From assembly GCA_030252795.1 (NCBI GenBank), contig CP127080.1, forward strand, positions 1,314,501-1,378,500: DNA of 64,000 nt, given 5' to 3'. Positions 17,125 to 25,849 of the stretch are shown piece by piece. The notes beneath the pieces were generated by a model. It searched no databases, was not told where the DNA came from, and saw nothing but the letters and a program-made list of their open reading frames with translations. The stretch is from Porticoccaceae bacterium LTM1. Its GTDB lineage: Bacteria; Pseudomonadota; Gammaproteobacteria; Pseudomonadales; Porticoccaceae. Numbering within the stretch: position 1 is the stretch's first letter; the number at the start of each line of letters is the position of its first letter. Position numbers and translations under genes: made by a program.

Positions 17125-19776
17125 ATGAAAGACGCACAGCCAAAAACTATTTTCCTGAAAGACTACCAACCACCCAATTACCTGATCGATACCACCGACT
17201 TACGTGTGGAACTCGAAGAGCAGGGCGCGGCGGTATTTGCCAAACTGAACATGCGTCGCAACAGCGATGCTCCTGCCGGTACCGAACTGGTTCTGCACGG
17301 TGTGGACCTGGAGCTGCGCGAACTCAAAATAGACGGTCGTGCATTAACACCAGGCGAATACTTCACCGAAGAAGAAACCCTCACCATCAAAGAGGTGCCA
17401 GCCGAATTTGTGCTGGAGTCCGAGGTTTACATCAAACCGCAGGAAAATACCTCACTGGAAGGCCTGTACAAATCTGACGGAATGTTCTGCACCCAGTGTG
17501 AGGCGGAGGGTTTTCGTAAAATTACCTACTTTATCGATCGCCCTGATGTAATGAGCGAATTCACTACCACTGTGGTGGGCGATAAAGCCAGTTGCCCGGT
17601 GCTGCTCAGTAACGGTAACCCTGTCGATAAGGGCGACCTGGATGGCGACCGTCACTTTGTCACCTGGCACGATCCGTTCAAAAAGCCCAGTTATCTGTTT
17701 GCTCTGGTAGCCGGTGACCTGGAATACATCGAAGACACCTTTACCACCATGAGCGGCCGCGAGATTGAACTGCGCATTTTTGTCGAGGAGAAAGACATCG
17801 ACAAATGCGACCACGCCATGGTCTCACTGAAAAAGTCCATGGCCTGGGACGAAGAAGTCTATGGCCGCGAGTACGACCTGGATATCTTTATGATCGTTGC
17901 CGTCGACGCCTTCAATATGGGCGCGATGGAAAACAAGGGCCTGAATATCTTCAACACCTCGGCGGTACTGGCCAAACAGGAAACCACTACCGATGCGGCA
18001 TTCCAGCGCGTTGAAGCTATTGTTGCTCACGAGTACTTCCACAACTGGTCCGGTAACCGTGTAACCTGCCGCGACTGGTTCCAGTTGAGCCTGAAAGAGG
18101 GTTTTACCGTGTTCCGTGATGCGGAATTCTCCGCCGACATGGGCTCGCGCGTGGTCAAGCGGGTGGAGGATGTCAGCATGCTGCGCACTGCCCAGTTTTC
18201 TGAAGACGCCGGCCCGATGGCGCATCCGGTGCAGCCTGCCAGCTTTATCGAGATCTCCAACTTCTACACCCTGACCGTGTACGAGAAGGGCTGTGAAGTG
18301 GTGCGTATGTACCACACCTTGTTGGGGCCAGAGCTGTTCCGTGAAGGTACCGATCTCTACTTTGATCGCCATGACGGTGAGGCGGCCACCATTGACGACT
18401 TCGCCCGCTGCATGGAAGAAGTGTCCGGCCGCGACCTGACCCAATTCAAGCGCTGGTACAGCCAGGCGGGTACCCCGCGCCTGAAGGTGACTGGTGAATA
18501 CGATGCCGCCGCCCAGACCTACACCCTGAACTTTGAGCAAAGCTGCCCGGCAACCCCGGAAAGTGCCGAAAAGCAGACCTTCCTGATCCCGGTTACCGTC
18601 GGTTTGGTGGGTAAGGATGGCGACCTGCCGCTGACCTTGCGTGATTCAGGTACCGATGAAACCTTTACCGACATCGTGCTGGAAGTGACCGAGCGCGAGC
18701 AGAGCTTTGTGTTTGAGAACGTTACCGAGCAACCGGTACCGTCATTGCTTCGCGATTTCTCGGCACCGGTGAAGCTGAGCTTCCCGTACAGCCGTGAAGA
18801 TCTGGTGTTCCTGATGAGCCGTGACAGTGACGGTTTCAACCGTTGGGATGCCTGTCAGACACTGGCTACCCAGATTCTGCAGGGGCTTGTGGAGGACCGC
18901 CGCGCCGGCCGAGCAATGGAACTGGCCGATGACCTGGTGGAAGCGTTCAGGGCTGTGCTGAACGATGAGAGCCTGGATCCAGCGATGGTTGCCCTGATGC
19001 TCAGACTGCCAAGCGAAGCGTACCTGGCAGAAGAGGCGGAAGAGATTCACGTGGATGATATTCACGCTGCCCGTGAGTTTGTTCGCACCCAGTTGGCCCA
19101 GTTGCTCAGCGATGAATTCCGTGCCGCCTACGCCAACAACCAGGTGGAAGAGTCTTATCAGCCGAGCGCCGAGCAGATTGCCAAACGCAGCCTCAAAAAC
19201 GTTGCGCTCAGCTACCTGATGCTGGCCGACGACAATGCGGTTGCCATGACCCGCGAGCAGTACGACAACGCCACCAACATGACCGACAGCAGTGCCGCTC
19301 TGGCCTTGCTGGTACACAGCGAACGCGACCAAGCCAAACAACCGGCTGCCGAGATGCTGGCAGGCTTCTACCAGAAGTGGCAGAAAGAGCCACTGGTGGT
19401 GAACCAGTGGTTTACTCTCCAGGCAACCGCACCGCAGGCGGGTGCGGTTGAGCGAGTTCGCGAGCTGATGAAACACCCGGCGTTTGATATTAAAAACCCC
19501 AACAAGGTGCGTTCATTGGTTGGTGCGTTCTGTGCCAACAACCACATTCACTTCCACCGTGCCGACGGCGCTGGCTACCAACTGCTGGCTGACGTGGTAC
19601 TGGAGCTGAATACCCTTAACCCGCAAATCGCTGCACGTCTGCTGGCTCCGCTCACCAAGTGGAAGCGCCAGGTGTCTTCCCGCCAGCACCTGATGCGCGA
19701 GCAGTTGAGTCGTATTCTGGCTGAGCCTAAGCTGTCCAAGGATGTATACGAGGTGGTTTCCAAGAGCCTCAAGTAA
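17125..19776 (+). CDS. pepN: Aminopeptidase N (M1 family)
   Basis: A broad-specificity cytosolic metallo-aminopeptidase of 883 residues. The substrate-binding GAMEN motif is at about 266-270 and the zinc motif HEYFH at 302-306, with the third ligand Glu in LKEGFTVFRD. The C-terminal DUF3458 helical domain is present. The frame extends upstream to an ATG at 17101, but that lies inside the right arm of a dispersed repeat. The E. coli-type N-terminus (KDYQPPNY) fits the ATG at 17125. It is transcribed alone. Confidence 0.96.
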   Translation: MKDAQPKTIFLKDYQPPNYLIDTTDLRVELEEQGAAVFAKLNMRRNSDAPAGTELVLHGVDLELRELKIDGRALTPGEYFTEEETLTIKEVPAEFVLESEVYIKPQENTSLEGLYKSDGMFCTQCEAEGFRKITYFIDRPDVMSEFTTTVVGDKASCPVLLSNGNPVDKGDLDGDRHFVTWHDPFKKPSYLFALVAGDLEYIEDTFTTMSGREIELRIFVEEKDIDKCDHAMVSLKKSMAWDEEVYGREYDLDIFMIVAVDAFNMGAMENKGLNIFNTSAVLAKQETTTDAAFQRVEAIVAHEYFHNWSGNRVTCRDWFQLSLKEGFTVFRDAEFSADMGSRVVKRVEDVSMLRTAQFSEDAGPMAHPVQPASFIEISNFYTLTVYEKGCEVVRMYHTLLGPELFREGTDLYFDRHDGEAATIDDFARCMEEVSGRDLTQFKRWYSQAGTPRLKVTGEYDAAAQTYTLNFEQSCPATPESAEKQTFLIPVTVGLVGKDGDLPLTLRDSGTDETFTDIVLEVTEREQSFVFENVTEQPVPSLLRDFSAPVKLSFPYSREDLVFLMSRDSDGFNRWDACQTLATQILQGLVEDRRAGRAMELADDLVEAFRAVLNDESLDPAMVALMLRLPSEAYLAEEAEEIHVDDIHAAREFVRTQLAQLLSDEFRAAYANNQVEESYQPSAEQIAKRSLKNVALSYLMLADDNAVAMTREQYDNATNMTDSSAALALLVHSERDQAKQPAAEMLAGFYQKWQKEPLVVNQWFTLQATAPQAGAVERVRELMKHPAFDIKNPNKVRSLVGAFCANNHIHFHRADGAGYQLLADVVLELNTLNPQIAARLLAPLTKWKRQVSSRQHLMREQLSRILAEPKLSKDVYEVVSKSLK

Positions 19777-19863
19777 GCTCGTGGCTAGCAGCCCGCATGG
19801 AGTGATAACGAGATGCGGGTAGTTCTTCCCGTATTACGCGTTGCTTCATACGGGCTACAATAT

Positions 19864-19955
19864 GTCATCCCCGCGCAGGTGGGGATCCATGCCACTACGG
19901 AGCTACAGACCGCATAGCGCCACAATTTCTGGATGCCCGCCTGCGCGGGCATGAC
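19864..19955. repeat. Inverted repeat of the GTCATCCCCGCG type
   Basis: 26-base arms at 19864-19889 and 19930-19955 pair at 23 positions around a 40-base loop. The sequence is the widely dispersed 'CCCGCxxGCGCGGG' intergenic type, and partial relatives lie at 53041 and 60118. The remainder of the gap 19777-20042 shows no gene. Confidence 0.8.
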
Positions 19956-20042
19956 GACGTCTCAGACGCCACCTAATTTCAGCAACACTTCCAACTCTAA
20001 GCCATACTTACCATACCGCTTGCATAACAAGGGGAGTGATTT

Positions 20043-20498
20043 ATGCGCTACAAAACGGTGGGTGAGATTCTGGCATTTTCCCGTGAGCTCCACGAGGCAC
20101 TGTCACGGCAGTACGCAGAACTGGAGCAGTTGACCACCTCCGAGCGAGCCTCGATGCTGCTCGACTACCTCAATCGCCATGAGCATCAGTTGTCAGTGGT
20201 GATGGAAAACTATGGCAAGGACATCCACAACGGCGCGCTGAACACCTGGTTACAGTATGCACCGGAGTTCAATATCAATGAGCTGACCGAAAAAGTTCGT
20301 GAAGTTGATCTCGAAAGTGTGGATAGCATCGTCCAGACCGCTTTAGAAGTGGATGATTTTCTGGTTAGGCTTTACACGATCATGGCCGAGAAAGCGGATA
20401 TCGAGAGTGTTCGCGACTTTTTTCAGAGCCTGTTGAAGATCGAGGACAAAGAACGTCATCGTATCGCTCGAAATGCCTATAGCAGTAATGATATGTAA
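20043..20498 (+). CDS. Uncharacterised helical protein, possibly ferritin-like
   Basis: I do not recognise the family with certainty. The 151 residues are predicted almost wholly helical, with no signal peptide or membrane segment. Pairs of acidic and histidine residues (YLNRHEHQLS near 42 and KIEDKERHRI near 139) recall the ExxH helices of rubrerythrin/ferritin-like proteins; a di-iron site is only inference. A strong ribosome site (GGGGAG) lies seven bases before the ATG. It stands alone between pepN and the metal-efflux operon. Confidence 0.7.
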   Translation: MRYKTVGEILAFSRELHEALSRQYAELEQLTTSERASMLLDYLNRHEHQLSVVMENYGKDIHNGALNTWLQYAPEFNINELTEKVREVDLESVDSIVQTALEVDDFLVRLYTIMAEKADIESVRDFFQSLLKIEDKERHRIARNAYSSNDM

Positions 20499-20937
20499 TA
20501 TTATTACCTGTCAGGCCGATTACGATTAGGTTGAATAGGTATTTAAGCCAGAGCCAGGCATCGGAAATAAGAAAAGTTCAACGTTTCTGTGCTGGTAGTT
20601 TTGTGCCGGTAGAGAGTGTTGCCATACTTCCTGAGGTTTCTCCGAGAAGGGTCAGGAAAAACTGCTGCCTCAACTACAACTACAGGTTTTCTGAGCCACT
20701 AGGGCCCAGCGCCACCACTGGGCAAAAGCCCCATGTCGCCAAGGCTGGAGTCAACGTGTACAAACGCTTTGCAGGCGAAACACCCATTCACAGGATGTAG
20801 TCGGTTAACCTTCATTACGTCTTTTGCACAACTACGCAATAAAACTTACCATGTTTCTATGAGGTGGTGCCCCTGTACGTTTTATCGTGGGTACACTCCA
20901 ATGTATCCACAGTTGTTTCTTCGGCAAGGGTTAAAAA
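20499..20937. other. Gene-free 439-base leader before the metal-efflux operon
   Basis: No convincing gene. An open frame at 20531-20800 has unusual composition and no recognisable domain. A hairpin GGGCCCAG/CTGGGC lies near 20702-20723. The operon's promoter and any metal-responsive operator probably lie in this stretch, but I could not identify them. AAGGG at 20926-20930 is the ribosome site of the adaptor gene. Confidence 0.5.
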
Positions 20938-22698
20938 ATGTTATTGCAATTTGTCACTCGACTTGCAACTGCCACGCAAAAACCACTGGTTATCGCTTTG
21001 CTCGCTTTGAGTCTGGCGGCACCATTGCTCTTGGCCAGTCCCGACCAAAATCATCATCATGAAAATGCCGAAGATACCTGCTTTATCTGCGACCCCGCCA
21101 AGCGTGAAAAGGGCCGATTGTGGTGTCGCGAGCACAGCCGCTACGAAGACCGATGCTGGCTATGCCATCCCGAGCTGGAAGATAAAGATCGCCTCTATTG
21201 TAATGAGCATGGTTTATATGAAGATGAATGTGCGCTTTGTCATCCTGCCTTGGCCAGCCCCGACCAAAACCATCACCATAAAAATGCCGAAGATACCTGC
21301 TTTATCTGCGACCCCGCCAAGCGTGAAAAGAACCGCCTGTGGTGTCGCGAACACGGCCGCTATGAGGACCGGTGCTGGCTTTGCCACCCCGAGCTGGAGG
21401 ATAAGGACCGCCCCTATTGCAATGAGCATGGGTTATACGAAGATGAGTGCACGTTTTGTCATCCTGAACTAAAGGGAAAAAATGCTGCTCTTGGAGTTGA
21501 TAAACAAAACTCAACTGAAAGGGGGTTGTTTTGCAACGAACACCAGGTTTACGAAGAAGAGTGCGGGATCTGCCACCCGGAATTGGTTGATGAACTGAAG
21601 CCTGGTGAAAGCATGAAGTTACGTTTCGCATCGACTGAGTCAGCGCAAAAAGCCGGGATCAAAACCGCCTTCCCGAAGCATGAGGATTCATTCTCGGTGG
21701 TCGAAGCGTATTGCGAAATTGGCTACAACCAAAATCGATTGGCTCTGGTGACTCCGTTGACAGAGGGAATCGTTCGACGAGTGCTCGTGGATGTCGGAAC
21801 TGAGGTTGAGGAGGGAGATGTATTGATTGAGCTGCATTCGTCTGCAATTTCACAAGCCAAGGCCGACTACCTGTCTGCCATTGCTGATCACAAATTAAAG
21901 CAGCTGATTTACCAGCGAATGAAAAAACTCGCCGGGATGAAAGTTTCCGCAGAGCAGGAGTTTGAGATCGCTCAAGCGGAATTTGAGATGTCCTCTTTTG
22001 CCGTCGAGCGAGCTCGGCAACACCTGTTTAATCATGGGTTTAATGCGGACGAAGTTGCAGCTATTGAAAAAGATCATGACAGCTCATCTATTTTGCGCAT
22101 TCGCGCGCCTTTCTCGGGAACGCTGGTTGATCGCAATGCTGTCGTGGGTGAATCCGTAGAAGCCAGTCACACGCTGTTTAGAATTGCTGATTTGTCCGAT
22201 ATGTGGATTGAACTGTCGATTCCCGCCGACCGCTCTCAGCAGGTAAAGACCGGGGCACAGGTTGACGTGTCGTTTGATGATTTTCCCCAGCTTTCCGTCA
22301 GTGGCCGCATTACCTGGGTGGCGACATCCATTGATGAACGCAGCCGAACCTTGAGGGCACGTGCTGTCGCCGATGTGCCGCAGGGTACACTGAAGGCCGG
22401 CATGTTTGGTAACGCCCGAATTATGGATAGTTGGAGTAACAAAGGAATTTCTATTCCTCGCAATTCCTTACAGTATGTGAATGGCAAGCCATTCTTATTT
22501 GTCAAAGTCGAAGACGATCTCTACGACTTGAGGCGTGTTGATGTCGGTAATAAATCCGACTCCCAGATGGAAATAGTAAACGGTGTTTCATCGGCTGATC
22601 AGGTAGTTACACAGGGCTCTTTTATCGCTCTGTCAGAATTTTTAAAGTCGCACCTGGGTGCGGGATGCTGTGAGCCGGGTAAAGGTACTGATAAATAA
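20938..22698 (+). CDS. Heavy-metal RND efflux periplasmic adaptor (CzcB/CusB-like) with Cys/His-rich N-terminal modules
   Basis: A 586-residue membrane-fusion protein. A signal-like hydrophobic segment (15-34) precedes an unusual Cys/His-rich region (about 35-215). That region has 19 cysteines and five copies of a CxEHxxYExxCxxCH module, at C63-H77, C88-H102, C136-H150, C161-H175 and C199-H213, plus two extra CxxC pairs (48/51, 121/124) beside HHH clusters. A 73-residue block (32-104) is tandemly duplicated (105-177). From about 230 on it is a standard barrel-sandwich/coiled-coil adaptor (VEEGDVLIELHSSAISQAKA; IRAPFSGTLVDRNAVVGE). It should link the RND pump to an outer-membrane channel; the N-terminal modules probably bind metal. 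Its stop overlaps the pump start. Confidence 0.9.
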   Translation: MLLQFVTRLATATQKPLVIALLALSLAAPLLLASPDQNHHHENAEDTCFICDPAKREKGRLWCREHSRYEDRCWLCHPELEDKDRLYCNEHGLYEDECALCHPALASPDQNHHHKNAEDTCFICDPAKREKNRLWCREHGRYEDRCWLCHPELEDKDRPYCNEHGLYEDECTFCHPELKGKNAALGVDKQNSTERGLFCNEHQVYEEECGICHPELVDELKPGESMKLRFASTESAQKAGIKTAFPKHEDSFSVVEAYCEIGYNQNRLALVTPLTEGIVRRVLVDVGTEVEEGDVLIELHSSAISQAKADYLSAIADHKLKQLIYQRMKKLAGMKVSAEQEFEIAQAEFEMSSFAVERARQHLFNHGFNADEVAAIEKDHDSSSILRIRAPFSGTLVDRNAVVGESVEASHTLFRIADLSDMWIELSIPADRSQQVKTGAQVDVSFDDFPQLSVSGRITWVATSIDERSRTLRARAVADVPQGTLKAGMFGNARIMDSWSNKGISIPRNSLQYVNGKPFLFVKVEDDLYDLRRVDVGNKSDSQMEIVNGVSSADQVVTQGSFIALSEFLKSHLGAGCCEPGKGTDK

Positions 22699-25600
22699 TG
22701 ATAAATGGAATTGTCCGGTTTTCCCTGAATAACCGCCTGCTGGTTATATTGCTGTTTCTGGTTGCTGTTGGCACAGGTGTTGTCTCACTGCTCAATATTT
22801 CAATTGATGCCTTTCCCGATACCACTCCTGTTCAGGTGCAAATAAATACCACTGCACCGGCGCTTAATTCGGAAGAAATTGAACAACAGATTACGCTGCC
22901 GGTGGAGCTATCAATTGGTGGTCTTCCCGGCTTGGTGGATGTTCGCTCGGTCTCGAAGTTTGGTCTGTCGCAAGTGGTTGCCACCTTCGATGATTCGATA
23001 AGTGTTGTCGATGCCCGGCAATATATTTCGGAGCGATTGAGGACGGTGGAGTTGCCGCAAGGCATCAAGTCACCGGAACTCGGGCCTATTTCTACCGGTC
23101 TTGGTGAGGTTTTTCACTATACGGTGTCTTCCGAAAACCCGGAGCGGACTCTGGAGCAATTGAGAACTCTCCACGACTGGATTATCAAACCTGAATTGCG
23201 CAAGGTGCCCGGTGTTGCCGAGGTCAACTCCTGGGGGGGGTATGAGCGTCAGTACCACGTGATTGTCTCCCCGACTGCGCTGGTTAAATACCACCTCACA
23301 CTGGATGATTTATTCACGGCTCTGCGCAAGAACAATCAGAACGTTGGCGGGGGCGTTGTCACGGAAGCCGGGCAGTCAAAGTTGGTACGGGGTGTGGGTC
23401 GTGCCACTACGGTGGAGGAGATTGAAGGTATTATCCTGGCGAGCTTTGATGGTACGCCGGTCAGAGTCAGGGATATTGCCAAAGAGGTCAAAATAGGCCA
23501 CGAAATCCGCCGCGGAGCGGTGACCGCGCAGGGGCAGGGTGAGGTGGTGCTTGGTCTGGCCTTTATGCTGATGGGTGAAAATGGTCAAGAGGTAACCGAG
23601 CGACTCAAAACCCAACTCGCCAATGTTAAAAAATCGATCCCCGACGATGTTAACGTTGACATTGTTTACGACCGTACCGAAATGACCAAAGAAGTGGTCA
23701 AAACTGCACGCCACAATCTGTTTGCCGGTGCTGTGCTGGTCATTCTCGTGCTCTTTATTTTGTTGGGAAATCTGCGTGCCGGTCTTTTGGTGGCGCTGGT
23801 GATTCCTACCGCGACACTTTTTGCGATCATGGGGATGTACGAGTTCGCAATTTCGGCGAGCCTGCTCAGCCTGGGAGCGATTGATTTTGGCATTTTAGTG
23901 GATGGCTCGGTAGTGATTACCGAGGCCAATATGCGAACCCTTAACGAGCGTGCACTCAAACTGGGGCGCCCGCTGACGTCGGAAGAACGAAAAGAAGCCA
24001 TTATTCAGTCGGGCACACGTGTGACGAGACCGATCGTATTTGGTGTTGGCATCATTCTGGTGGTTTTTATCCCTGTACTTACCCTGGAGGGAACGGAAGG
24101 CAAACTGTTTGGGCCGATGGCCTGGACCTTTATATTTGCTCTGGCCGGTGCGCTGATAACGGCACTGATGCTGTCTCCGGTGCTCAATTATTATTTTCTT
24201 CCGCGTCAGCGGCCAAAGCGTGAGGGGCGTTTTATCTCTGCGCTGGTACGGGTCTATGTGTCGTCTTTGCAGCGAGCCTTTAAATACCGTCGTACCGTAT
24301 TTGCGGCCGTACTGGTGTTGCTGGTATCGGCAGGGTGGATGGCAACCCGACTGGGGGGAGAGTTTATTCCCCGACTGAATGAGGGAGCCATCGTAATTAA
24401 CACAATCCGGCTTGCAGGAGTGTCGATAGAAGAGTCCACTGCTTACAACACCCGGATAGAATCACTGCTGTTGGCGGAGTTTCCCGATGAGATTCGCTCA
24501 ATCTGGAGTCGGATTGGTACCGCGGAAGTTGCTACGGACCCCATGGGCATCGAATTGACGGATACGTTTATTTCTCTGAAGCCGCGCGACGAATGGACCA
24601 ATGCGTCCAGCCAGACAGAGCTGGTGGCCGCTATGCAGACATTTGTTGGAGATCTTCCTGGTGCCAATTTTGTCTTTACACAACCGATTGAAATGCGTCT
24701 CAACGAAATGGAGTCGGGTATTCGGTCTGATCTCGGCATCAAAATTTACGGCGATGACTTTGATGAGCTGATCCGGATCAGTGACCAGGTCCAACGTATC
24801 CTGATACAGATTGAAGGTCAGTCCGATGTGTCAGTGGACCAGATTACCGGTCAGCCTACCTTGCAGGTTGTGATCGATCAGAACGCAGTAGCTCGATATG
24901 GGGTGCCGGCAGAGCATGTTCTTGAAATGGTTGAACTGCTTGGAGGCAAACAGGTAGGCGAGATTTATGAGGGCCAACGCACCTTTCCGCTGGTGGTACG
25001 GCTGGCCGAAAATCACCGGGTTGATAGTGACTCCTTGAAGCGACTGACTGTGCCGACGGAAGAGGGGTATCAGCTGCCTTTACATGTGCTTGCCGATATC
25101 ACTGAAACTGATGAGGCGGCTACCATCAATCGCGAGTGGGGGCGACGCCTGATTCGCGTACAGTGCAATGTGGTAGACCGTGATGTGGCGTCATTTGTGG
25201 AAGAGGCCCAGCGACGTATCGGCCAGGAAATAGATCTTCCGGATGGTTACGTTATCGACTGGGGTGGGCAATTTGAAAATCTGCAGCGCGCTGAGCTGCG
25301 CTTGTCGATCATCGTACCGGTTACTCTGCTGTTGGTGTTTTTCCTGTTGTATTTCAGCTTGAAAAATATGCGCGATGTTTTGCTGATTTACACTGGTATT
25401 CCTCTGGCGTTGATTGGTGGGGTATTTGCCCTGTGGATTCGCGGCATGCCTTTCAGTGTCAGTGCGGCGGTTGGCTTTATTGCACTTTGCGGTATTGCGG
25501 TATTGAATGGTCAGATTCTTGTTTCCGCTATTCGCGAGTTTCGAAGTGCCGGTGAGTCGTTGCGCGACTCTGTCACGCGTGCTGCGAGTCAGCGTCTTAG

Positions 25601-25844
25601 CCCGGTATTAGCAACCGCAATTACTGATGCAGCCGGATTTTTGCCCATGGTTATGTCGACGGCACTTGGAGCTGAAGTGCAGCGTCCTTTGGCGACCGTG
25701 GTCGTTGGTGGTGTGTTGACCTCAACCCTGCTGACGTTGTTTGTGTTGCCGCTGTTGTATACCAGGTTTGGTAAAGGCGAACAGCCGGAAGCCGTCAGAC
25801 CAGGTGGTGGAAATGCGATGATGTTGACCGGGTCGACCTCGTAA
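22698..25844 (+). CDS. czcA: Heavy-metal efflux RND permease, CzcA/CusA family
   Basis: A 1048-residue inner-membrane proton-driven pump with the two-fold RND layout: N-terminal membrane helix, large periplasmic domain, helix bundle, then a repeat of both. The fourth-helix signature AIDFGILVDGSVVITEAN has the D-F-G-x-x-x-D pattern of the zinc/cobalt/cadmium CzcA branch rather than CusA; the assignment of metal is inference. The start overlaps the adaptor stop by one base (TAATG). No outer-membrane TolC/CzcC partner and no regulator lies beside it, which is incomplete compared with the usual cba arrangement. The convergent diguanylate cyclase gene starts five bases after its stop. Confidence 0.94.
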   Translation: MINGIVRFSLNNRLLVILLFLVAVGTGVVSLLNISIDAFPDTTPVQVQINTTAPALNSEEIEQQITLPVELSIGGLPGLVDVRSVSKFGLSQVVATFDDSISVVDARQYISERLRTVELPQGIKSPELGPISTGLGEVFHYTVSSENPERTLEQLRTLHDWIIKPELRKVPGVAEVNSWGGYERQYHVIVSPTALVKYHLTLDDLFTALRKNNQNVGGGVVTEAGQSKLVRGVGRATTVEEIEGIILASFDGTPVRVRDIAKEVKIGHEIRRGAVTAQGQGEVVLGLAFMLMGENGQEVTERLKTQLANVKKSIPDDVNVDIVYDRTEMTKEVVKTARHNLFAGAVLVILVLFILLGNLRAGLLVALVIPTATLFAIMGMYEFAISASLLSLGAIDFGILVDGSVVITEANMRTLNERALKLGRPLTSEERKEAIIQSGTRVTRPIVFGVGIILVVFIPVLTLEGTEGKLFGPMAWTFIFALAGALITALMLSPVLNYYFLPRQRPKREGRFISALVRVYVSSLQRAFKYRRTVFAAVLVLLVSAGWMATRLGGEFIPRLNEGAIVINTIRLAGVSIEESTAYNTRIESLLLAEFPDEIRSIWSRIGTAEVATDPMGIELTDTFISLKPRDEWTNASSQTELVAAMQTFVGDLPGANFVFTQPIEMRLNEMESGIRSDLGIKIYGDDFDELIRISDQVQRILIQIEGQSDVSVDQITGQPTLQVVIDQNAVARYGVPAEHVLEMVELLGGKQVGEIYEGQRTFPLVVRLAENHRVDSDSLKRLTVPTEEGYQLPLHVLADITETDEAATINREWGRRLIRVQCNVVDRDVASFVEEAQRRIGQEIDLPDGYVIDWGGQFENLQRAELRLSIIVPVTLLLVFFLLYFSLKNMRDVLLIYTGIPLALIGGVFALWIRGMPFSVSAAVGFIALCGIAVLNGQILVSAIREFRSAGESLRDSVTRAASQRLSPVLATAITDAAGFLPMVMSTALGAEVQRPLATVVVGGVLTSTLLTLFVLPLLYTRFGKGEQPEAVRPGGGNAMMLTGSTS

Positions 25845-25849
25845 GCCCG

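Noticed and set aside
20531-20800. Open frame of 89 codons upstream of the metal-efflux adaptor
   Set aside because: No domain, no ribosome site and an implausible composition; I looked for a decayed outer-membrane channel gene and saw none.
20938-21600. The CxxCH motifs as proof of a multihaem cytochrome
   Set aside because: Each motif is embedded in a larger CxEH...CxxCH pattern that better fits zinc-type coordination; haem remains possible but is not claimed.
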